This document shows, piece by piece, positions 37,883 to 47,384 of a DNA stretch of 64,000 bases. The notes below the pieces were generated by a model. That model was not told the origin of the DNA, did not search any database, and saw nothing but the letters and a program-made list of their open reading frames with translations. The number at the start of each line of letters is the position of its first letter. Positions within the stretch are counted from its first letter, which is position 1. The position numbers and the translations under genes are program-made. This DNA comes from Kistimonas asteriae. Lineage in GTDB: Bacteria; Pseudomonadota; Gammaproteobacteria; Pseudomonadales; Endozoicomonadaceae. The stretch lies in NCBI RefSeq assembly GCF_018263925.1, contig NZ_JAEVHF010000001.1:124001-188000 (forward strand), written 5' to 3'.

Positions 37883-39271
37883 ATGTTTTATCAACGTAAC
37901 AGCGGCTGGGAAACCACCAGCACCGAGCGAAAAGCCGATATTTTTGAATTCTGCGAAAGCTATAAAAACTACCTGGATACCGCTAAAACCGAACGCGAAT
38001 GTGTCGCAGAAGGCATCCGTCTGGCGACAGCCCGGGGCTTTTTTCCCGCCGACAGCAAAGATACTTTTAAGCCTGGTGACAAAGTGTGGTTCAACAACCG
38101 GGACAAAAACCTGGTACTGGCGGTGATCGGCCAACAGGATATTACCGATGGCACTAACCTGGTGGTTTCTCACCTGGATTCCCCCCGCCTAGATCTGAAG
38201 CAGCATCCTCTGTACGAAGATACCGGCCTGGCCTTGATGAAAACCCACTACTACGGTGGCGTAAAAAAATACCAATGGGCTTCTCGCCCACTGGCACTGC
38301 ATGGCGTGATTGTTCTGAAAAATGGCCACAAAGTGACCCTGACCATCGGCGAAAAGGCAGACGATCCCGTCTTTACCATTCCCGACCTTCTTCCACATCT
38401 GGATCAGCATGTACAGCGCGAGCGTAAAGCGTCAGAGGTGCTAAAGGGCGAAGAGATGAACATCTTGGTGGGTTCTATCCCCACCCCCATTGAAGACAAA
38501 ACCATCAAGGATCAGGTCAAGCACACCGTCCTGAAAAAGCTCAATGAAGACTACGGCATAATAGAAGACGATTTCATCTCGGCAGAACTGCAACTGGTTC
38601 CGGCAGAAAAAGCGCGCGATGTTGGGTTGGATCGTGGTCTGGTGGGTGCTTATGGTCACGATGACCGTATCTGTGCCTACACCTCCATGCAGGCCATGCT
38701 GGACATGGACACTATTCCGGAGCGAACAGCCATTTGTTTCCTGGTCGACAAAGAAGAGATCGGGTCAACGGGCGGTACGGGGCTGCAATCCCGTTATTTG
38801 GACTATTTCATGGAAGAGATTGTTGGCAAATGCCGAAATGGGGACTTCTGCAGCCGGGCCACTCGCCAATGCCTGTGGCACTCACGGGCACTCTCTTCGG
38901 ATGTGAATGCCGGTATCAACCCATTATTCAAATCTGTCCATGACGAACAGAACGCTGCGCGACTGGGCCATGGCCTGGTTCTGACCAAATACACTGGCTC
39001 TCGCGGAAAAGTCGCCACGAATGATGCTGATGCGGAATTTGTAGCAGAACTCCGTGCCCTGTTCGATGAAGCTGATATCAAATGGCAGACCGGCATGCTG
39101 GGCAAGGTGGATGAAGGCGGTGGCGGTACCGTGGCTATGTTCCTGGCCCATTATGGCATTCGCACCATTGATGCCGGTGCGGCCCTGCTATCCATGCACG
39201 CGCCGATGGAAATTGCCTCAAAATTTGATATTCACGAAATCTACCGAGCGTATCAGGCCTTTTATGACTGA
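37883..39271 (+). CDS. M18-family aminopeptidase
   Basis: 462-residue cytosolic metalloaminopeptidase. Metal ligands and catalytic residues are visible in VVSHLDSPRLDLK, in YGHDDRICAYTSM, in DKEEIGSTGGTG and in the C-terminal SMHAPMEIASKFD. M18 enzymes form large dodecameric shells and remove acidic or other N-terminal residues from peptides. GGGGAG lies just before the ATG. Placed right after a peptide transporter, it likely degrades imported peptides. Confidence 0.93.
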   Translation: MFYQRNSGWETTSTERKADIFEFCESYKNYLDTAKTERECVAEGIRLATARGFFPADSKDTFKPGDKVWFNNRDKNLVLAVIGQQDITDGTNLVVSHLDSPRLDLKQHPLYEDTGLALMKTHYYGGVKKYQWASRPLALHGVIVLKNGHKVTLTIGEKADDPVFTIPDLLPHLDQHVQRERKASEVLKGEEMNILVGSIPTPIEDKTIKDQVKHTVLKKLNEDYGIIEDDFISAELQLVPAEKARDVGLDRGLVGAYGHDDRICAYTSMQAMLDMDTIPERTAICFLVDKEEIGSTGGTGLQSRYLDYFMEEIVGKCRNGDFCSRATRQCLWHSRALSSDVNAGINPLFKSVHDEQNAARLGHGLVLTKYTGSRGKVATNDADAEFVAELRALFDEADIKWQTGMLGKVDEGGGGTVAMFLAHYGIRTIDAGAALLSMHAPMEIASKFDIHEIYRAYQAFYD

Positions 39272-39338
39272 TCGTTTCATCGGTTATTAGACGCTAAATC
39301 TGGCAACGACTCCCTGAATTCATCCTGGTGAATCGTTG

Positions 39339-39938
39339 TCAGATAAAGCGCCCAAAACTGAACAACGGCCTCAGACATTTTGCACGGGATAAATGGGCAG
39401 GATGAGAGCCGGGTTTCCCCTGAGGTACTGCCTTTCCCATGCCCTGATAGTATTGAATCCAGAAATCCAGCAATACGCCGGTTGTCGGATCGAGGAAATT
39501 CATCGGCGTTTCCTCAAACAGGAAAACACCTTCATTGGCATGACAAAAGGCATCGACAACCAATTCGCTACAGTAATAGGAATCCTTTCGCTGGCCATAA
39601 TCCCGGTTATACGGCATCCCCAGCCACTCCGCCGCCTTTCTGATTGCCCGGGGAATGCAGGATTGCCACTCGGGCTTCAGGCGACATGCCAGCACTCTGG
39701 GGTTACCTGCTGCATCCGTCACAGAGCCCGCCAGGAAATCCTGTACGGGTATGCAATGTACGCGAGGGCTGACCGCTTCAATCACATGATGCGAATCCAC
39801 ATAAAGCCCCACATGATCAATTAAGTAACCATCAATACCGGTACAGACTTGCCGTATCGCCTCGCAACCACAGGCGATCCCTGGCCGTTGCTGAAACAAC
39901 AAATCTCCAGGCTGTAACAGGGTAATCTGCGCGGTCAT
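39339..39938 (-). CDS. YiiX/YebB-like papain-fold hydrolase
   Basis: 199 residues. It shows the permuted NlpC/P60 arrangement of the YiiX group: LQPGDLLFQ at the start, the catalytic His in IDHVGLYVD and the Cys in SYYCSELVVDAF. No signal peptide is obvious. Such enzymes are thought to cleave amide or ester bonds in lipids or peptides; the substrate is unknown. It is convergent with the M18 gene, and an imperfect 11-bp inverted repeat at 39299-39343 overlaps its end. Confidence 0.85.
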   Translation of the reverse strand: MTAQITLLQPGDLLFQQRPGIACGCEAIRQVCTGIDGYLIDHVGLYVDSHHVIEAVSPRVHCIPVQDFLAGSVTDAAGNPRVLACRLKPEWQSCIPRAIRKAAEWLGMPYNRDYGQRKDSYYCSELVVDAFCHANEGVFLFEETPMNFLDPTTGVLLDFWIQYYQGMGKAVPQGKPGSHPAHLSRAKCLRPLFSFGRFI

Positions 39939-40007
39939 AAGGGTCGGTGCGAAGCTGTGTTCTCAATAAGGTGGCGCTGAGTATAGGCAAAATAGAACAA
40001 ACCGGTA

Positions 40008-40835
40008 TCAAGGCTGCTGATGTAGCAGCCAGGGAAATGACGTCTCCACCTGGCTCCGATACAGATGATCTCCGATCATGGAAAGCGATGCTGACAGCCC
40101 CGGATTGTTTGGCAGTTTCACCCGGAAATAGTGCCGCTGCAGGCACTGGCCCAGGCGCCAGAAAGGGATCGCATCATCCAGCTTTCGCTGTAATCGCTGA
40201 ACGGCTGCCACATCTTGCGATGTAGATAACTGCGCTTCAAGCTGCTGGAGATACTTCCCCATACAGGCTGGATCCACCTGCTGACGCTGCGCCTGCCAGC
40301 GATTCAATTCTGCAGCAACATCGTCAAATCCTTCCAGTGTGACCTGATGGCTGTTAAACAGCCCGACAGTGTAAAGATCACTGAACAAACAGGCGGTTGG
40401 GTTATCGGAATCCGTGGTTAATGTCTTGCCAAAGAAATCCCGGATCAGGTTGGCTGGCAAAGCATGCAGGGTATGCAAGGCAGAGCGACATAAATATAAC
40501 GGTTGTTCCCGGAGATAAGAGACCGCCTGTTTAACATCCGTATCAGACAACCGTTTCAGCGCACCGCGCTCGGCGACAGACAATCCGCTGCGGCGATGAC
40601 ACCGAACCAGTCCTGTCGCCATCAAGGCAAAATCGGCACGAACACTGGCACAGTCCGGATGCGCTGTTGCAGGTTCGAGCCAAAGCTCCGCTAACCCTTT
40701 CTGCAAACTTCCGATGGTTTGAAGTGACAGACGTTTTCCAGCAAGCTGCGCAATAGGCTGACAGCGCCTTATACACCGGGCAAGTGACAGTGGCTCTGGA
40801 ACGTATTCTGCTTCTTTTTCAGTGGCGTAATCCAT
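40008..40835 (-). CDS. Hypothetical protein
   Basis: 275 residues, soluble and mainly helical, without signal peptide or membrane segment. The N-terminal part has three scattered Cys (RCIRRCQ and a later one), the middle a Leu-rich stretch (LYLCRSALHTLHALPANL), and the C-terminus is Gln/Arg-rich. I recognise no family. Codon use and GC content fit the neighbours, the start has an ordinary ATG, and no frame on the other strand competes, so it is probably a real gene. It lies upstream of the YiiX-like gene on the same strand. Confidence 0.6.
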   Translation of the reverse strand: MDYATEKEAEYVPEPLSLARCIRRCQPIAQLAGKRLSLQTIGSLQKGLAELWLEPATAHPDCASVRADFALMATGLVRCHRRSGLSVAERGALKRLSDTDVKQAVSYLREQPLYLCRSALHTLHALPANLIRDFFGKTLTTDSDNPTACLFSDLYTVGLFNSHQVTLEGFDDVAAELNRWQAQRQQVDPACMGKYLQQLEAQLSTSQDVAAVQRLQRKLDDAIPFWRLGQCLQRHYFRVKLPNNPGLSASLSMIGDHLYRSQVETSFPWLLHQQP

Positions 40836-40926
40836 GTTGCGTGCTCAGACAATAACAATGTATCGCTGTTATCGGCCAAAAACACCACGACAGAAGCGTC
40901 AGACATCTCACCACCGCAACCATCCA

Positions 40927-42195
40927 TCACTCTTTGAAGACGGACCAGAAACCAATCACTTCATCACCCCGCACGACCCGAATACCGCCAAACTGCAGCA
41001 TCACCCGCTCACTCTGGGTGGGGCGCAGGAACACCGTATCATCAACATTCAAACCCGTGCCCTTCGAGGCCGTCAGCATTTCCTGGTTAGTGCTTCGTCC
41101 ATAAATGCCATTATTTCGCAAACCCTGAGGCGCGCAGGGTTTGGCTTTCCACCAGCCACCATAGACAAAAAACGCCTTCTGCCAGTTCACATTCAGTTTG
41201 GCCAGCCAGGGTGCAAAACGCTCCAGGAAAGGAATCACCAGGCCATCCAGTTTTTTGAGTACCGGTGTGGCGATAAACATGCCCGGCTGATGGTCAACCA
41301 GTGTGGGCAGGTCAAAATCCGTTGGCTTCACGAACGATGAGCCAATGGTAAAGTCATTCAGGCAGCCTTTGTCACCTTCCGGATAAAGCTGGTAGGTCAT
41401 GCTCCCTGCCCCGTTAAAACAGAGATCATCCCGATAGGAATCCGGCCACGCCTCGCGCAGATGATTCACAAATCGCTGGTAGATTGCCATCGCCTCGGAA
41501 CGGGCCTGTTGACGCGCCTCACCTTGCTTCCAGGGTAAGGCCGGCGCCTTGGCCAGGTGGGCGTCGTATCCCATGAAACCGGAAAAAACGAGGTGTTCAG
41601 GATGGTCATTGATCAGCGCCATCATTTGATCAAGCGCTTCCAGCGTTTGAATCCCGCCACGGTGCAGGCCCACATCGATTTCGACATTCACCCTGAACTG
41701 CAGCCCCTGCTCACTGGCAAGCGCCAAGTACTGATGCAAACGTGACGGGGTATCAATCAGCCACTGAATTTCAACGATTCGTGCCTTTTCTTCGTCGGAG
41801 AGGTTACGCAGGAACGTCTTGACCGCAGTGACCGGAAAGGGTTTCCCCACCAGGAAATCACTGCCAGGAAAACTGCGAAACTGCTGTAGAAGAAACGGCA
41901 GGTGAAATGACATCAACCGGTTACTGCCCAGTTTTTCCAGCAAATAACGAATCAATTCCGGTGATGGCAGAGACTTGGCCGCTATCCGTACCTGGGATGG
42001 GTCCCCCAAGTGAGCCTTGACCCGCTCGAGGTTCTGATCCACACGGTCCAGATCAACAATCAGCACCGGACACCCCGGCATCTGCTGACGCACCAGTTGG
42101 TTCAATGCCGAGAAATAATGATCGTAGGGCTTGCCCTGACTTCTGGGCCATAGAATTACCACGAGTACCACAACAGCAACAAACAACCAGAGCAT
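40927..42195 (-). CDS. DSD1/D-threonine aldolase-like PLP enzyme with membrane anchor
   Basis: 422 residues. An N-terminal helix (LFVAVVVLVVILW) is followed by an alanine-racemase-fold domain in which RIAAKSLPSPELI holds the probable PLP lysine, then the D-serine dehydratase-like C-terminal domain. In characterised relatives that domain binds a metal through a His-x-Cys motif; here the matching place reads RPTQSERV, with Gln and Glu instead. It may be a D-amino-acid dehydratase or aldolase, or an uncharacterised subgroup. The membrane anchor is unusual for this fold. Confidence 0.8.
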   Translation of the reverse strand: MLWLFVAVVVLVVILWPRSQGKPYDHYFSALNQLVRQQMPGCPVLIVDLDRVDQNLERVKAHLGDPSQVRIAAKSLPSPELIRYLLEKLGSNRLMSFHLPFLLQQFRSFPGSDFLVGKPFPVTAVKTFLRNLSDEEKARIVEIQWLIDTPSRLHQYLALASEQGLQFRVNVEIDVGLHRGGIQTLEALDQMMALINDHPEHLVFSGFMGYDAHLAKAPALPWKQGEARQQARSEAMAIYQRFVNHLREAWPDSYRDDLCFNGAGSMTYQLYPEGDKGCLNDFTIGSSFVKPTDFDLPTLVDHQPGMFIATPVLKKLDGLVIPFLERFAPWLAKLNVNWQKAFFVYGGWWKAKPCAPQGLRNNGIYGRSTNQEMLTASKGTGLNVDDTVFLRPTQSERVMLQFGGIRVVRGDEVIGFWSVFKE

Positions 42196-42382
42196 CCTGA
42201 GTCCTGCCTGTAATCAAACTGTAATTATTTTAATGAGGTACGATCGTACCACATACCTTTTTCCGGCGCACCTTAACAACACGCCATGGATTCACTTTTG
42301 CCCTTTAAAAGCCCGTACTCAAATGCAGGATCAGGCTGTAAGATAGTCAGCCATCGCATTCACCGGCAGAGATGAGGTAGGT

Positions 42383-43636
42383 ATGAAGCTTTCCGCCTTT
42401 GGCGAACAATTCACGGGACATTCAGGCATCCTCTCGCTGATGGATGACCTGGGCAACGCGCTGGCCGGTAACGACGATATTATTATGATGGGTGGTGGCA
42501 ATCCCGCCCATCTGCCCGAAGTAGAAGCGGTATTCCGTCAACGTCTGAGTCGCATTCTCGACAACCAGAAAGAGTTTACGCGTTTTGTCGGCACCTATGA
42601 TCCACCGGCGGGCGAAAAGGATTTTCTGCGGGAACTGGCTGCGATGCTCAAGCGACGTTTTGGCTGGAACCTGTCAGAACGTAACATCTGCCTGACCCAC
42701 GGCAGTCAGTCGGCCTTCTTCATGCTGTTCAACATGTTTGCCGGTAAGAACAGCCAGGGCCTGCACCGTCGCATTCAGCTGCCTATGGCTCCGGAATATA
42801 TTGGTTATGCCGACAGCGGTATTGAACAGGATATTTTCGCGGCGGAAAAACCCGAATTCGAATTTATCGACGAGCATACCTTTAAGTATCGGGTCAATTT
42901 CGATGCCCTGGATCTCACCGGGGATACGGCAGCCCTGTGTGTATCAAGGCCCACCAATCCGACTGGCAACGTTCTGACTGACGGTGAGATTGAACACCTG
43001 GACGCACTGGCCAAACAGCATGATATCCCACTGATCATTGACGGCGCGTATGGCCTGCCCTTCCCGAACCTGATCTTCACCGACGCGACACCTTACTGGG
43101 ATGAACACATCATCCTGTGCCTGAGCCTGTCAAAGCTGGGACTCCCCGCCACCCGCACCGGGATTGTCATCGCCAGTGAGGAAGTCATCACGGCCATGAC
43201 GAATATGAACGCCATCATCAGCCTGGCACCGAACAGCAGCGGCGCCTTGCTGGCACTCGACATGGTGCGTGATGACAGCATTATGACACTGAGCAACCAG
43301 CATATTCGCCCCTGGTACCGTGAACGGATGGAAATGGCCACCGGTTACCTCAAAGAGCTGATGGGGGATCTGCCCTGGTATATGCATAAACCGGAAGGCG
43401 CCATGTTCCTGTGGCTGTGGTTCAAGGATCTGCCCATCAGCAGCCTCGAACTTTACGAACGCCTCAAGAAGCGTGGTGTACTGGTCGTTTCCGGACATTA
43501 CTTCTTCCCGGGCATTGATAGTGATTGGCAACACAGCCATGAATGCCTGCGCATCACCTACACCCGTGACGCCGAAACCGTCAGAAAAGGGCTGGCCATT
43601 ATTGCGGACGAAGTACGGAGCCTATACAACCGCTAA
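42383..43636 (+). CDS. avtA: Valine--pyruvate aminotransferase
   Basis: 417-residue fold-type I PLP aminotransferase matching AvtA: start MKLSAFGEQFTGHSGILSLMDD, substrate region MMGGGNPAHLP, PLP-binding Asp-Tyr (IIDGAYGLPFPN) and Schiff-base lysine in LSLSKLGLPATRTG. It interconverts valine and alanine with their keto acids and contributes to alanine and branched-chain amino-acid balance. The ATG has GAGGTAGG upstream. Confidence 0.93.
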   Translation: MKLSAFGEQFTGHSGILSLMDDLGNALAGNDDIIMMGGGNPAHLPEVEAVFRQRLSRILDNQKEFTRFVGTYDPPAGEKDFLRELAAMLKRRFGWNLSERNICLTHGSQSAFFMLFNMFAGKNSQGLHRRIQLPMAPEYIGYADSGIEQDIFAAEKPEFEFIDEHTFKYRVNFDALDLTGDTAALCVSRPTNPTGNVLTDGEIEHLDALAKQHDIPLIIDGAYGLPFPNLIFTDATPYWDEHIILCLSLSKLGLPATRTGIVIASEEVITAMTNMNAIISLAPNSSGALLALDMVRDDSIMTLSNQHIRPWYRERMEMATGYLKELMGDLPWYMHKPEGAMFLWLWFKDLPISSLELYERLKKRGVLVVSGHYFFPGIDSDWQHSHECLRITYTRDAETVRKGLAIIADEVRSLYNR

Positions 43637-43649
43637 CCACGAAACAGAC

Positions 43650-43696
43650 AGGCCCATCCCCGGCACAGGCTGCGAACGGGGACGGGCCTCTTTTTT
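43650..43696 (+). terminator. Terminator of avtA
   Basis: AGGCCCATCCCCG pairs with CGGGGACGGGCCT (one mismatch) around a 14-base loop and is followed by CTTTTTT. Confidence 0.85.
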
Positions 43697-43752
43697 ACCC
43701 ACCCACTAGGCACATCAAAAAGCCGAAAATCGTGTAAATAGGCATGCACCGC

Positions 43753-43769
43753 ATATTCCAAAGGAATAT
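43753..43769. promoter_or_regulatory. Inverted repeat upstream of the AdiC-like gene
   Basis: ATATTCC-AAA-GGAATAT is a perfect 7-bp inverted repeat 67 bp before the start codon, in a very AT-rich stretch with further ATATTC/GAATAT half-sites. It is a likely operator. Its arm order is opposite to an ArgR box, so the regulator is unknown. Confidence 0.45.
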
Positions 43770-43835
43770 TACGAATATATACCTAAATAACATATTCATA
43801 TTATGATCGCACTTTTTCCAAAAAGACGCTGATCG

Positions 43836-45224
43836 ATGACAATAGAGACTACAGTAGACGGCTCAGCAGGCCTGCCCGGGAACGGCAAAAAAAGCAAACT
43901 GGGTGTATGGATGTGTGCCGCCCTCGTCGTCGGAAACATGATTGGTTCAGGGATCTTTCTACTACCCGCCTCCCTGGGCGCCTATGGCCCCATCAGCATT
44001 GGCGGCTGGTTGTTCACTGGCGTCGGCGCCCTGCTCCTTGCATTGACATTTGCCCGGCTCAGCCAAATGATCCCCTCCGCCGGTGGTCCTTACGCCTACT
44101 GCCGTGCCGGACTGGGTAGATTCATGGGCTTTCTGATCGCCTGGGGATACTGGATCGGTCTCTGGTCGGGCAATGCCGCTATCGTGGTCGCCATGCTCGG
44201 CTACTTAGGCATCTTCATTCCGGAAATCAACCAGAACCCCATGCTGGGCGCCGGCATTGCTGTAGGCACCATCTGGTTCATGGCCTGGATTAACTGTCGC
44301 GGTGTCAAATCTGTCGGTGTGTTCCAGCTGGTCACCACTATTCTGAAAACCCTGCCGCTTGTGGCTATTGCCATCTTTGGTATTTTCCAGATCAACCCCG
44401 AACACTTCACCACCATCAATACCAGCGAACTCAGCAACTTCAACGCACTGACCAGCTCAGCGGCACTCTGCCTGTGGGCATTCCTGGGACTCGAATCGGC
44501 CACCGTTCCTTCAGAGAACGTGCACAACCCGGAAAAAACCATCCCCCGTGCGACCGTTCTGGGCACACTTTTCGCGGCTGTCCTTTATATCATTGCCACA
44601 ATTTCTCTGATGGGATTGATTTCACCCGCTGATTTGGCGCAATCCACCGCCCCATTTGCAGATGCCGCAGCCATCCTGTGGGGCCCGGCCGGTACCGTCG
44701 TCATTGGTATTGCCGCCATCATCTCCTGCCTTGGCGCACTGAACGGCTGGACTTTGATGACCGCCCAGATCCCCATGGCTGCCGCCCGTGACGGCCTGTT
44801 CCCGGAAAGCTTTGCCAGACTCTCCAAGCGTGGCACCCCGGCCCTGGGCATTATCATTTCGTCAATCCTGGTCACCCTGCTGGTATTGACCAACTACAGC
44901 CGCGGCCTGGTGGGCGCCTTCAACTTCATCATCAGCCTGGCCGTGATGACAACGCTGCTGCCCTACACCATGTCGACCATGGCGCGTCTGGTACTGCAAA
45001 TTCGTGAACGGGAAAAACTGGGCACCATTATTCCCAAGCGCGACATTGTCATTTCCCTGCTGGCGTTCTCCTACTCCCTCTGGGCACTGGGCGGCAGCGG
45101 CATGGAAACCGTGTACTGGGGCTTCCTCCTCCTAATTGGCGGTATCCCTGCCTATATTTGGATTTTGTGGAAAAAATCCCCTCCCGCCACAGAATCCGAT
45201 ACCTGCGTGACGACCGCAGGATAA
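43836..45224 (+). CDS. APC-family amino acid antiporter, AdiC-like
   Basis: 462 residues and about 12 helices. It follows AdiC closely: the substrate backbone motif GNMIGSGIF, the TM3 Asn (LWSGNAAIVV), the gating Trp and Glu (CLWAFLGLESA, equivalent to AdiC Trp202 and Glu208), and the Trp293 equivalent in LNGWTLMTAQ. AdiC exchanges arginine for agmatine; here, 4 kb from arginine deiminase genes, arginine/ornithine exchange is a reasonable inference. The ribosome site is weak. Strong AT-rich promoter region with an inverted repeat upstream. Confidence 0.88.
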   Translation: MTIETTVDGSAGLPGNGKKSKLGVWMCAALVVGNMIGSGIFLLPASLGAYGPISIGGWLFTGVGALLLALTFARLSQMIPSAGGPYAYCRAGLGRFMGFLIAWGYWIGLWSGNAAIVVAMLGYLGIFIPEINQNPMLGAGIAVGTIWFMAWINCRGVKSVGVFQLVTTILKTLPLVAIAIFGIFQINPEHFTTINTSELSNFNALTSSAALCLWAFLGLESATVPSENVHNPEKTIPRATVLGTLFAAVLYIIATISLMGLISPADLAQSTAPFADAAAILWGPAGTVVIGIAAIISCLGALNGWTLMTAQIPMAAARDGLFPESFARLSKRGTPALGIIISSILVTLLVLTNYSRGLVGAFNFIISLAVMTTLLPYTMSTMARLVLQIREREKLGTIIPKRDIVISLLAFSYSLWALGGSGMETVYWGFLLLIGGIPAYIWILWKKSPPATESDTCVTTAG

Positions 45225-45231
45225 AACACCC

Positions 45232-45260
45232 AAGGCGCAGCACTGTCTGCGCCTTTTTTC
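45232..45260 (+). terminator. Terminator of the AdiC-like gene
   Basis: AAGGCGCAG, CACTGT loop, CTGCGCCTT, then TTTT: a perfect 9-bp stem eight bases past the stop. Confidence 0.92.
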
Positions 45261-45364
45261 TGCCTGAGCCGGTAATCATACGACACCAAACAACCATCAG
45301 ACCCAATGGAAAAACCGGAGATTCCCTTCTACGTTATTCCCAGTAGTCTCCCAAGGAGAATCTC

Positions 45365-45913
45365 ATGAAAGCGTTCAAGATTTCCGTCGCTATCGCATGT
45401 GGCAGCCTGATCACCTGCGCCACCCTGCCCGCCTTTGCCAGCCAGACCGGAGGCACCGCCACCCACCAGACTCAATCCGATGCTCCGGTCATGCCGCTGG
45501 AAAAACTGCTGGTCAAGGCAAAAGACAAGCACCCGGGCATGCGGATCATCAACACGTATTCGGAAACCACGCAAAAAGGTAAGCACGTCGAGAAAATCTA
45601 CTACCTGATGCCGGACAACACCGGCGCCTGGATCATGACGCTGGATCGAACCAACGGCAAAATTCTGGATGACCACCCCTATAAATTCCCGGAAAAAGCC
45701 GACGTCATACCACTGGAAAAAATCTTGCAAGAGGTTAAGGAAAAGTACCACGTAAAGAAAATTGTCCGCACCCGGCTTGAACAGGAAAACGGCCGGAAAC
45801 TTCGGGTGATTTACTATATCGACAAACTCAAGCAGCAACGTACCATGGTCGTTGACGAGAAAACCGGCGCCGTACTCTCTGACAAGGCACGGAAACTTAC
45901 TCCTACCGGCTAA
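45365..45913 (+). CDS. Secreted protein with two PepSY-like domains
   Basis: 182 residues. A signal peptide ends near LPAFA; two similar modules follow, each opening with a Pro-Leu-Glu-Lys phrase (VMPLEKLLVKAKDKHPG and VIPLEKILQEVKEKYH) and ending in a strand with Asp-x-x-Thr-Gly (DRTNGKIL, DEKTGAVL). This is the PepSY pattern, often found in periplasmic protease inhibitors or sensor-linked proteins. Its partner is unknown. GGAGA lies before the ATG. Confidence 0.82.
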   Translation: MKAFKISVAIACGSLITCATLPAFASQTGGTATHQTQSDAPVMPLEKLLVKAKDKHPGMRIINTYSETTQKGKHVEKIYYLMPDNTGAWIMTLDRTNGKILDDHPYKFPEKADVIPLEKILQEVKEKYHVKKIVRTRLEQENGRKLRVIYYIDKLKQQRTMVVDEKTGAVLSDKARKLTPTG

Positions 45914-45933
45914 AAGCACATTATCACGGGAAT

Positions 45934-45964
45934 AAAAAATGCGAGCACCTTGCTCGCATTTTTC
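45934..45964. terminator. Bidirectional terminator between PepSY and yfcC genes
   Basis: AAAAAATGCGAGCA pairs with the following TGCTCGCATTTTT around a four-base loop, giving T-runs on both strands between two convergent genes. Confidence 0.92.
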
Positions 45965-45980
45965 TATATAACATGGCGAA

Positions 45981-47384
45981 TCATATCGCCCCAAGACTCA
46001 GACCTATCATCAGGCCAATGGTCAGAATCAACAGTAACGGCCAGACATACTTTAACCATTTCTCATAAGGCACCCGCCCCATGGCCAGCGCCCCCATCAC
46101 AACACCGGAGGTCGGTGTCATCAGGTTTACAATACCACTGGCAGACTGATAAGCCGTGACAACCAGATCACGACCGACATCGGAAAAATCAGCCAATGGC
46201 GCCATGATCGGCATGGTCAGCACCGCAAGCCCTGAACTGGATGGCACAAAGAAGGAGAGCAGGATCTGGATCCAGTACATGACGTTGATAAAGACAATAG
46301 AAGACAGTCCACTAACGGCCTGCTCTGACCAATACAACACCGTATCGGTAATCATGCCGCCATTCATGACCACCACGATGCCGCGCGCTATACCGATGAT
46401 CAACGCCACACCGAGCAGATCCCTGGCACCATCGACAAACGTATCCGTAAATTCCGACTCACTGAGCCGCCCCACAAAAGCAACCACTATCGACATCACC
46501 AGAAACAGTGCAGACATTCTGGCCATCCACCACCCTTCGGCGGCCACCCCCCAGATCATGATCCCGAATGCCACCAGGAACAGCAAAAGAATCAACTTGC
46601 GCCGACCGGTCAGCTCGGGCACATCACTGGCGTCAGTGGAGGTTAAAAAGTGGTCCCGATTGGATTCATACATATCCGCCACCATCGACGCCTTCGGATC
46701 CTGCCTCACTTTCTCCGCATAACGCATCACATACACGATGCAGATCAGCAGCCCGACAATATAGAAAACCAGCCGCAAGAGAATGCCATCCGTAAAGGAG
46801 ACCCCGGCGGCATCCGACGCGATAACCGTGGCAAACGGATTGACCGTTGAACCCAGCGTACCGATGCCGGCACCCACGAGAATCACTGCCACCGCCGTCA
46901 TTGCATCGTAACCTGCGGCAATCATGACCGGTATCAGTAACGGATAAAACGCGAGACTCTCCTCCGCCATCCCGTAGATAGTCCCCCCCAACGAGAACAG
47001 CACCATCAGCAGGGGGATCATCCATTTTTCCTTCCCCTGCAGCGCCTCCATCGCTTTTGCAATCCCGGCATCAATGGCTCCGGTTTTGGTGACCACCATC
47101 AGGAAGCCACCAATGATCAGTACAAACAGGGCCACATCAATACCGTTGGCCTCATAGGACTCCGGGTTATAGAAGCCAGCAATAGGCGCCAGCACCACAT
47201 CTTCAAACCCCTGGGGGTTGGGTTCGACATGATGATAAGTACCGGCAACAGGTACATCCTTACCGATCGCCTCATCCAGACGGGTGTCGTATTTACCCGC
47301 TGGCACAATCCAGGTCAGTATTGCGACAAAAATGATAATCAGAAAAAGAATGGTATACGCCGAAGGAAACTTGAACTGCTTCAT
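45981..47384 (-). CDS. YfcC-family carrier, possible arginine/ornithine exchanger
   Basis: 467 residues, about 12 helices, of the YfcC/C4-dicarboxylate anaerobic carrier-like family. Typical segments are WIVPAGKYD, GTIYGMAEESLAFYPLLIPVM, AGIGTLGSTVNPFA and LLSFFVPSSSGLAVLTMPIM. Streptococcal ArcD antiporters in arginine deiminase clusters belong to this family. This gene is divergent from arcA and shares its control region, so arginine/ornithine exchange is likely but unproved. I chose the Met at 47384, before the first helix; an upstream frame start at 47465 adds a non-conserved extension. Confidence 0.85.
   Translation of the reverse strand: MKQFKFPSAYTILFLIIIFVAILTWIVPAGKYDTRLDEAIGKDVPVAGTYHHVEPNPQGFEDVVLAPIAGFYNPESYEANGIDVALFVLIIGGFLMVVTKTGAIDAGIAKAMEALQGKEKWMIPLLMVLFSLGGTIYGMAEESLAFYPLLIPVMIAAGYDAMTAVAVILVGAGIGTLGSTVNPFATVIASDAAGVSFTDGILLRLVFYIVGLLICIVYVMRYAEKVRQDPKASMVADMYESNRDHFLTSTDASDVPELTGRRKLILLLFLVAFGIMIWGVAAEGWWMARMSALFLVMSIVVAFVGRLSESEFTDTFVDGARDLLGVALIIGIARGIVVVMNGGMITDTVLYWSEQAVSGLSSIVFINVMYWIQILLSFFVPSSSGLAVLTMPIMAPLADFSDVGRDLVVTAYQSASGIVNLMTPTSGVVMGALAMGRVPYEKWLKYVWPLLLILTIGLMIGLSLGAI

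Noticed and set aside
43753-43812. Possible ArgR boxes upstream of the AdiC-like gene
   Set aside because: ArgR boxes have TGAAT followed by ATTCA; the repeat here has ATTCC followed by GGAAT, the opposite arrangement.
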